Notes: generated by a model from the letters alone, not told the origin. A DNA stretch of 64,000 nucleotides from Ferruginibacter sp. (GCA_019638575.1 JAHBTN010000018.1:1-64000), one strand, 5' to 3'. Numbered from the stretch's first letter, positions 35,919 through 45,421 are shown. A program made the numbers and translations.

Positions 35919-37208
35919 ATGTACCAGGATTTGTTAGATAAAAAGAAAACCCTTGCTGTTATTGGCTTGGGTTATGTGGGTCTGCCCATCGCTTTGGAGT
36001 TTGCAAAAAAAATAAAAGTGATAGGCTTTGATATCAATGCAAGCCGCATTGAAATGATGCGTAATAATATTGATCCCAGCCAGGAACTTGAATCGAAAGA
36101 TTTTGAAGGTTGTGATATTGAATTTACTAACGACCTGGATGTGTTACGAAAAGCAAACTTTTTTATTGTGGCTGTGCCCACACCGGTTGATGAACATAAT
36201 GTACCCGACCTGGTACCTGTACAGCGTGCCAGCGAAACAATTGGAAAAGTAATAAAGAAAGGAGATTATGTTGTGTACGAAAGCACCGTATACCCGGGTT
36301 GTACCGAAGAAGATTGTGTACCCATCATCGAAAAAATTTCGGGATTAAAAATGACACAGGATTATAAAATTGGTTACTCTCCCGAAAGAATTAATCCCGG
36401 CGATAAACAACACACCATCAGCACCATCGTAAAAGTTGTAAGTGGTTGCTGCAAAGAAAGTTTAGATACTATTGCAAAAGTATATGAGCTGGTTGTAAAA
36501 GCAGGCGTACACAAAGCTTCGTCAATAAAAGTGGCCGAGGCGGCAAAAATAATTGAAAACACACAGCGTGACCTTAACATTGCATTGATGAATGAGCTAT
36601 CCATCATTTTTGATAAGATGGATATTAATACTTACGAAGTGCTGGAAGCTGCCGGTACTAAATGGAATTTTTTAAAGTTTCAACCGGGGCTTGTTGGCGG
36701 GCATTGCATCGGCGTAGATCCATACTATCTTACTTATAAATCAAAAAAACTGGGTTACAACTCACAGGTAATTTTAGCCGGCAGGTTTATTAATGATGCT
36801 ATGGCCGGTTATGTAGCCAGAAAAATTTTGCAGAACATCATCCTGCACAATAGTGATGTAAAAAAAGCAAAAGTGCTGGTGATGGGCGCCACCTTTAAAG
36901 AAAACGTTAGCGATATAAGAAACAGCAAAGTAGCTGATGTGATAAAAGAACTAAAAGCATATTCATTAAATGTAGATGTTACCGATCCGCATGCAGAAAG
37001 TGATGAACTAAAACATGAATATGGTTTTGAACTTACTGAAACACTTGCCAACAATTACGATGCAGTGTTAATTACTGTGCCTCATGATGATTATAAAAAA
37101 CTTGATGATGCATATTTTGCATCTATCACAAAAGAACATGCTTTGGTTGCCGATATTAAAGGTATTTATCGTGGAAAAATTCAAAGCAGGAAATACTGGA
37201 GTTTATAA
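35919..37208 (+). CDS. UDP-N-acetylhexosamine dehydrogenase (WbpO/TviB/VipA-like)
   Basis: 429 residues from the ATG at 35919. An in-frame ATG 33 nt earlier would add MYKQVKAEIII, which is not typical of the family. It is a nucleotide-sugar 6-dehydrogenase: TLAVIGLGYVGLPIALEF, then VAVPTPVDEHNVPDL, ESTVYPGCTEE, GYSPERINPGDKQH and the Cys segment GLVGGHCIGVDPYYLTYKS. These are the marks of the UDP-GlcNAc/GalNAc/ManNAc dehydrogenase branch rather than Ugd. The product should be a UDP-HexNAcA. The 4-epimerase encoded 82 nt downstream forms a WbpO/WbpP-like pair with it, suggesting UDP-GalNAcA. Confidence 0.9.
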   Translation: MYQDLLDKKKTLAVIGLGYVGLPIALEFAKKIKVIGFDINASRIEMMRNNIDPSQELESKDFEGCDIEFTNDLDVLRKANFFIVAVPTPVDEHNVPDLVPVQRASETIGKVIKKGDYVVYESTVYPGCTEEDCVPIIEKISGLKMTQDYKIGYSPERINPGDKQHTISTIVKVVSGCCKESLDTIAKVYELVVKAGVHKASSIKVAEAAKIIENTQRDLNIALMNELSIIFDKMDINTYEVLEAAGTKWNFLKFQPGLVGGHCIGVDPYYLTYKSKKLGYNSQVILAGRFINDAMAGYVARKILQNIILHNSDVKKAKVLVMGATFKENVSDIRNSKVADVIKELKAYSLNVDVTDPHAESDELKHEYGFELTETLANNYDAVLITVPHDDYKKLDDAYFASITKEHALVADIKGIYRGKIQSRKYWSL

Positions 37209-37290
37209 ACCATTTTATTTTGTTACTTTAAATGATAGTTACAGGGCAAAAGCTGTTAAGGTTTTTTGCTAAAAATAATTGTAAATAAAA

Positions 37291-38280
37291 ATGAGTAATA
37301 TTTTTCATTCACAGGATATAAGCCAGGCAGCATTTTTAGTTACCGGTGGCGCCGGTTTTATTGGCAGCCATATTGCTGAATACCTGCTTGCCAACGGCGC
37401 AAAAAAAGTAAGGGTGCTTGATAATATGGCCAATGGTTTTGCCAGCAACCTTGATATTTTAAAACATTACCCGGCATTTGAATTTATTGAAGGCGATATA
37501 AGGGATTTTGATACCTGTGCAAAAGCATGCGCCGGTATTGATTTTGTAAGTCACCAGTCGGCGCTTGGTTCAGTACCACGCAGTATTAAAGAGCCTGTTT
37601 ATTTTAACGATGTTAATGTAGGTGGTTTTGTAAATATGCTAAAAGCAGCTGTTGATAATAATATAAAACAATTTGTGTACGCATCTTCATCATCTGTTTA
37701 TGGCGATGAACCCACTTTACCCAAGCAGGAAAATAAGGTTGGGAACTGCCTATCGCCCTATGCGGCCACTAAAAAAACAAATGAACTGTACGCACAAATT
37801 TTTGCAGATGTGTATGGGTTAAAATTAATGGGGTTCAGGTATTTTAATATTTTTGGACCAAGGCAGGACCCCGATGGGGCTTATGCTGCTGTGATACCAT
37901 TGTTTGTAAAACATATTATTAAACGCATCCCGGTATTTATTAATGGCGATGGTGCACAAACAAGGGATTTTACTTTTGTAGAAAATGCGGTACAGGTGAA
38001 TATTAAAGGCATGCTTACTAATAACACAGAAGCTTTAAATAAAGTTTATAATGTTGCTGTAGGCGAAAGTTATAGTGTAAACTATCTTTACCAGGCATGT
38101 ACTAATTATTTAAAAAGTGATTTTGCAGCTACTTACCGTGAACCAAGGGCAGGAGATATCAGGAACTCACTGGCTGATATTACACTGGCCAAAAATTTAC
38201 TGAACTATCAGCCGGTAAAAAGATTTGAAGAAGGATTGGAACTAACCATTGAGTTTTTTAAAAAACAATATAGCAATTAG
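37291..38280 (+). CDS. UDP-N-acetylglucosamine 4-epimerase (WbpP-like SDR)
   Basis: 329 residues, extended SDR. NAD-binding FLVTGGAGFIGSHIAEYL, active-site ASSSSVYGDEP and SPYAATKKTNELYA, then RYFNIFGPRQDPDGAYAAVI and GDGAQTRDFTFVENAVQ. The HQSALGSVPRSIKEP segment and general pattern match WbpP/WbgU-type UDP-GlcNAc/GalNAc 4-epimerases. With the HexNAc dehydrogenase just upstream it would supply UDP-GalNAc(A). UDP-glucose 4-epimerase activity is the alternative. The spacing of 17 nt to rfbC supports one operon. Confidence 0.88.
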   Translation: MSNIFHSQDISQAAFLVTGGAGFIGSHIAEYLLANGAKKVRVLDNMANGFASNLDILKHYPAFEFIEGDIRDFDTCAKACAGIDFVSHQSALGSVPRSIKEPVYFNDVNVGGFVNMLKAAVDNNIKQFVYASSSSVYGDEPTLPKQENKVGNCLSPYAATKKTNELYAQIFADVYGLKLMGFRYFNIFGPRQDPDGAYAAVIPLFVKHIIKRIPVFINGDGAQTRDFTFVENAVQVNIKGMLTNNTEALNKVYNVAVGESYSVNYLYQACTNYLKSDFAATYREPRAGDIRNSLADITLAKNLLNYQPVKRFEEGLELTIEFFKKQYSN

Positions 38281-38297
38281 AAATATTTAATGTTACG

Positions 38298-38852
38298 ATG
38301 GCATTTTTTAAAACTGAATTTCCCGGGCTTTTAATAATTGAACCAACTGTTTTTACCGACAGCCGGGGATATTTTTTTGAAAGCTACAATGAAAATAATT
38401 TTAAAGCAGAGGGAATTGATATAAGATTTGTACAAGACAACCAGTCAAAATCTTCTTACGGTGTAATAAGAGGGCTTCATTACCAGTTAGCGCCATATGC
38501 ACAAACAAAACTTATACGTGTATTAAGTGGTGTAATATTAGATGTAGTTGTTGACTTAAGAAAAGGCTCGTCAACTTTTGGTAAATCATTTTCGTTAGAA
38601 CTATCGGCACAAAACAATAAACAGTTGTTTATACCCAAAGGTTTTGCTCATGGCTTTTCTGTTTTAAGCGATACGGCAGAAGTTTTGTATAAATGTGATA
38701 CTTTTTATAATAAAGCATCTGAAGCAGGCATTGCCTATAATGATAAAGAGTTGGATATTAACTGGCAAATACCGGCGCACCAGGCCATCATATCCGATAA
38801 AGACAAAATAAATCCATTGTTTAAAGATTGTAAAAATAATTTCAGCTTTTGA
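38298..38852 (+). CDS. rfbC: dTDP-4-dehydrorhamnose 3,5-epimerase
   Basis: 184 residues, RmlC cupin. Signatures are RGYFFESYNENNF, FVQDNQSKSSYGVIRGLHYQ, VVVDLRKGSSTFGK and FIPKGFAHGFSVLSDTAEV; the catalytic His lies in GLHYQ and the Asp in VDLRKGS. It epimerises dTDP-4-keto-6-deoxyglucose, the step before RfbD. Its TGA overlaps the TTG start of rfbD in a TTGA junction. The rfbA and rfbB genes needed to begin the pathway are not in this window. Confidence 0.94.
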   Translation: MAFFKTEFPGLLIIEPTVFTDSRGYFFESYNENNFKAEGIDIRFVQDNQSKSSYGVIRGLHYQLAPYAQTKLIRVLSGVILDVVVDLRKGSSTFGKSFSLELSAQNNKQLFIPKGFAHGFSVLSDTAEVLYKCDTFYNKASEAGIAYNDKELDINWQIPAHQAIISDKDKINPLFKDCKNNFSF

Positions 38853-39721
38853 CCGACAAACTGCTAACAATATTGGTTACAGGTGCCGAAGGCCAACTGG
38901 GCAAACAATTAAAACTGCTTGCACCTAAATTTCCCTATTGCCAGTTTTTATTTGCAACAAAAAAAGAATTAGATATTACTAATGCTCACTCGGTTAAAAA
39001 TTATTTCTCGGGCCACTCCATTGATTATTGCATTAACTGTGCTGCCTATACAGCTGTTGATTTAGCCGAAAAAAATAAAGATGAAGCATTTTTATTAAAT
39101 GCCGATGCTGTGGCAACATTAGCTGCCGTGTGCGAAAAAAGTAAAACACAACTCATTCATATTTCTACCGATTATGTTTTTAACGGTAAATCAAAGAAGG
39201 CATATACAGAACTTGATGATACCGACCCCATCAATATGTATGGGCAATCAAAACTAAAAGGCGAAAAACTGGCTTTGCAAAGTGCTCCATCTGCTATTAT
39301 CATACGCACATCCTGGTTATATTCTACATTTGGAAATAATTTTTTATTAACCATGCTACGGTTAATGAACGAAAAAGAAAGTATTAATGTGGTAGATGAT
39401 CAATGGGGCTGCCCCACGTATGCCGGCGATCTTGCACTGGCAATCATGCGTATCATAAAATCTGGTAAAAGCAGGCTATATACAGGCATTTTTAATTACA
39501 CTAATGCTGATGCTACTACCTGGTACCAGTTTGCTATGGCGATAAAAGAATTAAGCAATAGCAATTGTATCATTAACCCAATAAAAACTTCTGGCTACCC
39601 AACAGCTGCTAAGCGTCCGGCATATTCTGTATTAGACTGCACAAAAATTTTAGATGCTTACCAAAGTGTTAGTATCAGGAACTGGAAGGATGGTTTACGT
39701 AGTTGCCTGGCAGCTTTATAA
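38849..39721 (+). CDS. rfbD: dTDP-4-dehydrorhamnose reductase
   Basis: 290 residues, SDR family (RmlD). It reduces dTDP-4-keto-rhamnose to dTDP-L-rhamnose with NAD(P)H. Motifs are ILVTGAEGQLGKQLK, CAAYTAVDLAEKNKDEA, HISTDYVFNGKSKKAYTE and the active-site YGQSKLKGE. The start is TTG at 38849, overlapping the rfbC stop; the Rossmann motif begins eight residues later, so no later start is plausible. It closes the seven-gene operon. The 165 bp after it contain no obvious terminator. Confidence 0.94.
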   Translation: MTDKLLTILVTGAEGQLGKQLKLLAPKFPYCQFLFATKKELDITNAHSVKNYFSGHSIDYCINCAAYTAVDLAEKNKDEAFLLNADAVATLAAVCEKSKTQLIHISTDYVFNGKSKKAYTELDDTDPINMYGQSKLKGEKLALQSAPSAIIIRTSWLYSTFGNNFLLTMLRLMNEKESINVVDDQWGCPTYAGDLALAIMRIIKSGKSRLYTGIFNYTNADATTWYQFAMAIKELSNSNCIINPIKTSGYPTAAKRPAYSVLDCTKILDAYQSVSIRNWKDGLRSCLAAL

Positions 39722-39886
39722 TTTCAATTAGTTTGTAATTAATTTTTAAAAATGAAATATTCTTAAAACAAGCAATCAATCTTGCAATAATCTTCATTAA
39801 ATATACCAAGCTTAATTAAGGGAAAATGTATTTGCTTTTTATAAAAACTTAAATTGAAAATAAAAACTGAAGAAAAGAGTAAAGCA

Positions 39887-40555
39887 TCAATTTACAGCAA
39901 GTAAATGTTCGGCAATTATCAAATCGGTTGGCCTGGTTATCTTTAAATTATTTTCATCGCCTTTAACCAAATTTACTTTTAATCCAAAAGCTTCCACTAC
40001 AGCTGCTTCATCAGTAAATTTATCTTTATAATCTATCTGGTAGGCAGGCAATAATATTTTACTGTGAAAAGTTTGTGGAGTTTGTACCTGTTTTATATTT
40101 TCCCTTTCCAATGCCATATTTGTATCGCCATTTATAAAGCGTACACTGTCTTTACTGTCTACAACCGGTATGGCCGAGCCGCTATCCATAGCCGTATCAT
40201 AACATCGTTTTATTAAATCAATGCTCACAAGGCATCGCACAGCATCATGTACAAATATGATGCATTCATCATGTACCAATTGTAAACCGTTTTGTACTGA
40301 GTGAAACCTGGTGCGGCCACCAATGGTAATTTGTATTCGGTTGTAATCAAAAAAAGCATCAATAATTTCCTGCCCAGCAGCCACATGTTCTTCGGGCAAT
40401 ACTAAAATAACAGAGAGATCATCATAAGCCTGTAAAAAAGTATTAATAGTATAATACAAAACAGGTTTGCCATGAAGTAATAAAAATTGTTTGGGAATAT
40501 TGGTGTTCATCCTGCTACCTGTACCTCCGGCAACAATTACAGCAATTTTTTTCAT
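39887..40555 (-). CDS. ispD: 2-C-methyl-D-erythritol 4-phosphate cytidylyltransferase
   Basis: 222 residues. IspD forms CDP-ME in the MEP isoprenoid pathway. The nucleotide-binding start is MKKIAVIVAGGTGSRMNTNIPKQF with the conserved Lys of IPKQF (motif given here in parts: AGGTGSRM and NIPKQF). HDAVRCLVSIDLI, QTPQTFHSK and FTDEAAVVEAFG are further family motifs. It is encoded 43 nt after the isoaspartyl peptidase gene on the same strand, so the two may be co-transcribed although their roles are unrelated. Confidence 0.93.
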   Translation of the reverse strand: MKKIAVIVAGGTGSRMNTNIPKQFLLLHGKPVLYYTINTFLQAYDDLSVILVLPEEHVAAGQEIIDAFFDYNRIQITIGGRTRFHSVQNGLQLVHDECIIFVHDAVRCLVSIDLIKRCYDTAMDSGSAIPVVDSKDSVRFINGDTNMALERENIKQVQTPQTFHSKILLPAYQIDYKDKFTDEAAVVEAFGLKVNLVKGDENNLKITRPTDLIIAEHLLAVN

Positions 40556-40598
40556 AGTGTGAAAAGATGTTATTTTTTTACTTCATAACATCATTTGG

Positions 40599-41549
40599 TT
40601 AGTCGTTATAAATTCCAATCTTATTTTCGCCTTTACTGTTACGCATGCCCCTGTACATACCTGCGCTGTTAAAAATCATAGAAACATTTCCCTTTGCATC
40701 TACTCCAATCATACCGCCTTCGCCATCCATTTTTACCAATTTTACTTTTACCACTTCATACATTGCATCCTGCAGGCTCATGCCTTTATATTCCATCAGG
40801 CAGCTAACATCGTGCGCTGCCACTGCACAAATAAAAGGTTCGCCATGGCCGGTGCAACTGATGGCACAGGTTTTATTATTGGCATAAGTGCCGGCGCCAA
40901 TTAAAGGGCTATCGCCAATGCGGCCATATTTTTTGTTGGTCATACCACCTGTGCTTGTAGCACCGGCAATATTGCCATGCATATCGCATGCAACGGCGCC
41001 CACAGTGCCAAATTTTTTATCTTTCATTAATTCTTCTACACCTTTATGGGTATGGTCTAATGAGTAATTATCGCTGTCCCTTATTTCTTTCCATTGGTCG
41101 TACCTGAACTGAGAGAAAAAATATTCATCAGGTTCTAATTTTATCCCTTGTTTAATGGCAAAATCATTGGCACCTTTTCCGCTTAAAAAAACATGGTTGC
41201 TGTGCAGCATCACTTCAGTTGCCAGTTCAATGGGGTTGCGTACGTTTCTGATACCGGCTACAGAGCCTGCCGATAAATCTTTACCATCCATGATGGCGGC
41301 ATCCATTTCCTGCAAGCCTTTTTTTGTAAATACCGAACCACGCCCTGCATTAAAGAGCAGGTTATCTTCAAGTACTACGATGGATGCTTTAACGGCATTT
41401 ACTGCCGAACCTCCTTCTTCCAGCACTGCATATCCTGCAGATACGGCTTCCTGCAATCCTTTTATATAAGCCTTTTCCAGTTCGGCAGTCATATCTTCTT
41501 TTAAAATGGTACCGGCTCCGCCGTGTATGGCTATTGAAAATTGATTCAT
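40599..41549 (-). CDS. iaaA: isoaspartyl peptidase/L-asparaginase (Ntn hydrolase)
   Basis: 316 residues. The precursor self-cleaves before Thr182 (in KKFGTVGAVACD) to give alpha and beta subunits; this Thr becomes the nucleophile. FSIAIHGGAGTI, NAGRGSVFT and GATSTGGMTNK with RIGDSPLIGAGTYA are standard motifs. Such enzymes cut isoaspartyl dipeptides, including beta-Asp-Arg, the product of cyanophycinase. With cphA and cphB about 30 kb away, it could complete cyanophycin use by releasing Asp and Arg. That role is inference; repair of damaged proteins or asparagine use are alternatives. There is no signal peptide, so it is cytosolic. Confidence 0.94.
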   Translation of the reverse strand: MNQFSIAIHGGAGTILKEDMTAELEKAYIKGLQEAVSAGYAVLEEGGSAVNAVKASIVVLEDNLLFNAGRGSVFTKKGLQEMDAAIMDGKDLSAGSVAGIRNVRNPIELATEVMLHSNHVFLSGKGANDFAIKQGIKLEPDEYFFSQFRYDQWKEIRDSDNYSLDHTHKGVEELMKDKKFGTVGAVACDMHGNIAGATSTGGMTNKKYGRIGDSPLIGAGTYANNKTCAISCTGHGEPFICAVAAHDVSCLMEYKGMSLQDAMYEVVKVKLVKMDGEGGMIGVDAKGNVSMIFNSAGMYRGMRNSKGENKIGIYND

Positions 41550-41620
41550 ACGTGTTGGTGGGTATTAATATTTGCTCAAAAATATCTATTTTCCACACAT
41601 TAACCTGACTGATTTTTGTA

Positions 41621-42310
41621 ATGAAACTAAGAAAACTAACATTAAGCGACTATTTTCTTATACTGGTAAACCTTGTTCCGGTATATGGTGTTTGGTACGA
41701 GGGATGGAATGCTGCACAGGTATTTTTAGTGTATTGCCTGGAAACAGTAATCATTGGTGTTATCAATGTAATAAAGATGGCTTGTGTTACATTGTTTGTA
41801 AAACCAACAGATGTATGGGATTACAAAACTGGCATTACCAGGGTGAGTGGTTTATTCTTTATTGTATTTTTTATCTTTCATTATGGTTTTTTTGTGTTTG
41901 TACAAACGCAGATTTTTTTTGGAGTAAGCGGTATCATCAATGACAGTTCCATCATCAGGTCGTACAGCAAGATACCGGCCGTGTTGGGGCACGATGGGCT
42001 TTTATTATTGCTGATATTCATTGCCTACTATACTTTACAAACACTGTTTGATTTTTTCCTGTCGGGGAAATATAAACAGGTAACCATGATAAAACTGATG
42101 TTTCAGCCTTATGGAAGAATAGTAGTGCAGCAGTTTGTAGTGATTATTGGAAGTATGTTTTTAGCTGTTGGTTTTTCTAATGTATTTATATTGATACTGG
42201 CACTGGTTAAAACAGGTTTTGAATTGTTTGTGAATTTTGAAAGGTTTATTGATAAGGCCGAAGCAGATGCAAAGAGAAAAATGGCAGCAGAAAATAAAAA
42301 GTTACGGTAA
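41621..42310 (+). CDS. DUF6498-like integral membrane protein
   Basis: 229 residues with about five hydrophobic segments (DYFLILVNLVPVYGVWYEGW, VFLVYCLETVIIGVINVIKM, LFFIVFFIFHYGFFVFV, LLLLLIFIAYYTLQTLF, VVIIGSMFLAVGFSNVFI) and a charged tail (KAEADAKRKMAAENKKL). The layout and the W-Y-E-G-W/LE-T motif resemble the uncharacterised DUF6498 family. No enzymatic motif was seen. Its end overlaps the end of the convergent heptose kinase gene by 9 nt. The function is unknown. Confidence 0.65.
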   Translation: MKLRKLTLSDYFLILVNLVPVYGVWYEGWNAAQVFLVYCLETVIIGVINVIKMACVTLFVKPTDVWDYKTGITRVSGLFFIVFFIFHYGFFVFVQTQIFFGVSGIINDSSIIRSYSKIPAVLGHDGLLLLLIFIAYYTLQTLFDFFLSGKYKQVTMIKLMFQPYGRIVVQQFVVIIGSMFLAVGFSNVFILILALVKTGFELFVNFERFIDKAEADAKRKMAAENKKLR

Positions 42311-43297
42311 AAGATGTTTACATTCCTGTAGCAGTTTCATTTTATCAATGGCTACTGTGCCCACTTCTTCACAAACAAGTCCGCCAGCAATATTGGCCAT
42401 TTCCGACATAAGCCTTGCATCTTTAGTTGCTGCATATACAAGCGATGCAACAGCTATCACCGTATCGCCGGCGCCGCTTACATCGGCAATGCTGCGTATA
42501 TGAGTAGGTATAACAGCAGCATTTTTATCATCCTGGTAAAAAACACCTTTTTCTGATAAAGTGATGAGTGATATTTTATGGTCAAGTTTTTCCTGCAATA
42601 AAAGATGCACATCTTTTAAGAAACTTAAAGTTACATTCTGTTGTAAGATATTCAGCCCGTCTTTTACTTCTTTTAGGTTTGGTTTAAATATATCAATACC
42701 TGTGTAAGCAAAAAAGTTTTTTCTTTTAGGATCTACAGTGGTTATAATATTTTGTTTTTTACACAGGCTTATAATTTTTTTAATTAAGTTTTCGGTAAGC
42801 ACGCCTTTATTATAATCTTCCAGTATAACAATATGAGGGCTTTCGGCGGCAAGATAGTTTTCAAAAGCATAAAGCAACCTTTCTTCATCGGCTGTTTTAA
42901 TATCATCAGCCATTTCTGCATCAAGCCTCATCATATGCTGGTTGCGGCTTATGATGCGAATTTTGTTTGTGGTTATCCTGTGTTCGCTATGCACCAGGTA
43001 TTTTGTATTGATATGATTGGCTGCTAATAACCTTGTCAGTTGCTCGCCTTCATCATCATTACCCAGTATGCTTATCATACTAATGTTTGCACCAAGCGCA
43101 GCTACATTTAGTGCTACATTGGCTGCGCCACCAATACGCTGTTCTTTTTTATTAAGCGCTACCACAGGCACCGGCGCTTCCGGCGAAATACGATCAACAT
43201 TGCCCAACCAGTAAGTATCCAGCATTACATCGCCAACAACTGCAACTTTTAATTGAGTAAACTGGTGAAATAATTTATCAAAATCCTGCATTGCCAT
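42302..43297 (-). CDS. D-glycero-beta-D-manno-heptose 7-phosphate kinase (RfaE1/HldE kinase domain)
   Basis: 331 residues, PfkB/ribokinase fold. It phosphorylates heptose 7-phosphate at C1 in ADP-heptose synthesis for lipopolysaccharide core. Motifs are VVGDVMLDTYWLGNVDRISPEAP (given here in parts: GDVMLDTYWLGNV, RISPEAPVPVV), KRIGGAANVALNVAALGA-like QRIGGAANVALNVAAL, and the catalytic loop ISDVSGAGDT-like IADVSGAGDTVIAVA. Only the kinase domain is present; the adenylyltransferase (RfaE2) is separate or absent. It starts 2 nt after the permease stop on the same strand. Confidence 0.9.
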   Translation of the reverse strand: MAMQDFDKLFHQFTQLKVAVVGDVMLDTYWLGNVDRISPEAPVPVVALNKKEQRIGGAANVALNVAALGANISMISILGNDDEGEQLTRLLAANHINTKYLVHSEHRITTNKIRIISRNQHMMRLDAEMADDIKTADEERLLYAFENYLAAESPHIVILEDYNKGVLTENLIKKIISLCKKQNIITTVDPKRKNFFAYTGIDIFKPNLKEVKDGLNILQQNVTLSFLKDVHLLLQEKLDHKISLITLSEKGVFYQDDKNAAVIPTHIRSIADVSGAGDTVIAVASLVYAATKDARLMSEMANIAGGLVCEEVGTVAIDKMKLLQECKHLLP

Positions 43298-43299
43298 AA

Positions 43300-44721
43300 T
43301 TAATCATTCTTTTTTTGATTGGCTATAGAAAGATAGTAAACAGGAATGCCTAATAATACTATTCCCAATCCAATGCCTGCATAAACAGGTTTAAAGATGA
43401 TAAGAAAAACACAAAACACCAATGCCATTATAATATAAATGATTGGCAATACCGGGTAGCCAAAAGCTTTGTATGGCCGCTCGGCGTGGGGCCTTGTTTT
43501 GCGTAATTTAAATATACCTATGATGGTGATGGCATAAAACAATACCACTACAAATGAAATCATATCAAGCAGGTCGCCGTATTTGCCACTCAGGCAAAGA
43601 ATTGATGCCATTATAAATTGTGCCCATAAAGCATATTCGGGCACTGCATATTTATTAAGAACAGCTGCTTTTTTAAAAAACAATTTATCAATTGCCATTG
43701 CATTATAAACCCTGGCTCCTGCTAAAATCAATCCATTATTACATCCAAAGGTCGATATCATAATCATCACAGCAATAACAATGGTGCCGGCATTGCCAAA
43801 AATGGCGTGCGATGCAGTTACTGCTACCCGGTCGTTTTCGGCAAATGCAATTTCGTTCATAGGTAATACCGATACATACATCAGGTTGGTAGCAATATAA
43901 ATTACTGTTACTATAAGTGTGCCTAAAAACAATGCAAGGCCTATATTGCGTTTTGGGTTTTTTACCTCTCCCGCAATAAAAGTTATATTGTTCCATGCAT
44001 CGCTGCTAAAAATAGAACCTACCATTGAGGCGGCAATTGCACCCACCAGTGCGGCGCCGCTAATGGGCAACCAGCTATCGCCGGTATCGCTTTTTGTATA
44101 ATGCATGGCATTCATTCCTGTTTGCCAGTTTTCGTCCCAATAACTGTGTTTTACCAGCAAAAAGCCAAATATGGTAAGGCCCAGCAATGCCAGTAGTTTT
44201 GTAGAAGTGAAAATAGTTTGAATGATGGTGCCGCTTTTAATACCTTTTGAATTAATAAAAGTAAGTAGGCCTATTAACACGATAGCTACTATTTGTGCAG
44301 CCGATATTTGAATAAAGCCCAGGTTGAACAAAATGTTTTTTTCGCTTACTGCCGGAATGATATAAGCGGTAAACTTACTAAATGCCACACCAACAGCTGC
44401 AATAGTTGCAGTTTGTATTACGGTAAAAAAACTCCAGCCATATAAAAAACCGGCCAGTGGATTAAAAGCTTCTTTTAAAAAAATATACTGCCCGCCTGCT
44501 TTTGGAAACATAGCACTCAACTCGCCATAACTTAAAGCAGCAGTTAAAGTCATAAAACCGGTAATGACCCATACGGCAATTAACCAGCCTGCGCTGCCTA
44601 CATTACGGGTAATATCGGCGCTTACAATAAAAATACCGGAACCAATCATGGATCCGGCAACAATCATAGTAGAATCCAACAAACCAATTGTTGGTTTAAA
44701 AGAAGCAGTTTGTTCAGCCAT
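43300..44721 (-). CDS. APC-superfamily amino-acid permease
   Basis: 473 residues with about 12 transmembrane helices. The N-terminal TMIVAGSMIGSGIFIVSADI is the conserved TM1 substrate-binding motif (GSGIF) of APC transporters, and AALSYGELSAMFPKAGGQY is the TM2-3 loop of the LAT/YjeH-like group. It imports or exchanges an amino acid across the inner membrane; the substrate cannot be read. It is encoded immediately upstream of the heptose kinase (2-nt gap), so both are probably on one transcript, an unusual functional combination. Confidence 0.88.
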   Translation of the reverse strand: MAEQTASFKPTIGLLDSTMIVAGSMIGSGIFIVSADITRNVGSAGWLIAVWVITGFMTLTAALSYGELSAMFPKAGGQYIFLKEAFNPLAGFLYGWSFFTVIQTATIAAVGVAFSKFTAYIIPAVSEKNILFNLGFIQISAAQIVAIVLIGLLTFINSKGIKSGTIIQTIFTSTKLLALLGLTIFGFLLVKHSYWDENWQTGMNAMHYTKSDTGDSWLPISGAALVGAIAASMVGSIFSSDAWNNITFIAGEVKNPKRNIGLALFLGTLIVTVIYIATNLMYVSVLPMNEIAFAENDRVAVTASHAIFGNAGTIVIAVMIMISTFGCNNGLILAGARVYNAMAIDKLFFKKAAVLNKYAVPEYALWAQFIMASILCLSGKYGDLLDMISFVVVLFYAITIIGIFKLRKTRPHAERPYKAFGYPVLPIIYIIMALVFCVFLIIFKPVYAGIGLGIVLLGIPVYYLSIANQKKND

Positions 44722-44803
44722 TGTTATTCCGGTTTATCGGAACAAGATATAGAAATTGTATGAAATAATTTAAGGAGGCCAATATAAACTTTTTGCAGCA
44801 GGC

Positions 44804-45421
44804 TTATTTTTTTTCTTCGGCTTTAAGTTTTGTATTCATTCCTTTGATGACATCTTTGGTAATGTTTAATGCCGAATCTTTATAAACCATATAATCGAGC
44901 CCATTACCGGTGGTAAATATGTACATGTATTTTTTATCCTTATTATAATCGGCTAAAAATTCTTTTAATTTTTTTTGAATGCCATCCATAATGTTAAAAC
45001 TTTTTTCGTTTAGCTTTTGGCTTTGGTTTTGTTTTTTTTGATCAATGGCCTGTTGCTGTTCGATAAGTTTTCCCTGGAATACCTGTGCTTCTTCTTCTGT
45101 TATGGCTGCGCCCCGTTTTAAAAAATTATCTTTTTGTGCTTGTAACCCCCGGTAAGCATTCTCCTGTTCGGTTTCAATCGCTTTCATTTCGGCTTCCAGT
45201 TCTTTACGCCTGTCTTTAATATAAGTGATGTTTTCATTTAATGAATCAAGATCAACATAAGCCAACAGTGGCTGTTGCCCGTTATTTTGTAAAGCAGCAG
45301 CATTCATGTTAAGCTTTTCAGCAGTATCTGCAACTTTTTTGCCCGAAAAATCATAGTAATATAAATAACCAACTGCTAAAGCTAAAATGATATTTAATGC
45401 CAGTGATAAATTTTTCATCAT
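44804..45421 (-). CDS. OmpH/Skp-family periplasmic chaperone-like protein
   Basis: 205 residues. The N-terminal hydrophobic segment SLALNIILALAVGYLYYY is a signal or anchor. Then LLAYVDLDSLNENITYI, a long coiled coil (about 65-145) rich in Glu, Lys and Gln, and a C-terminal beta part (KKYMYIFTTGNGLDYMVY). This is the OmpH/Skp architecture: the coiled coils form tentacles holding unfolded outer-membrane proteins. No bamA lies nearby, so this may be one of several OmpH paralogues usual in Bacteroidota. It is encoded 82 nt upstream of the permease gene. Confidence 0.85.
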   Translation of the reverse strand: MMKNLSLALNIILALAVGYLYYYDFSGKKVADTAEKLNMNAAALQNNGQQPLLAYVDLDSLNENITYIKDRRKELEAEMKAIETEQENAYRGLQAQKDNFLKRGAAITEEEAQVFQGKLIEQQQAIDQKKQNQSQKLNEKSFNIMDGIQKKLKEFLADYNKDKKYMYIFTTGNGLDYMVYKDSALNITKDVIKGMNTKLKAEEKK

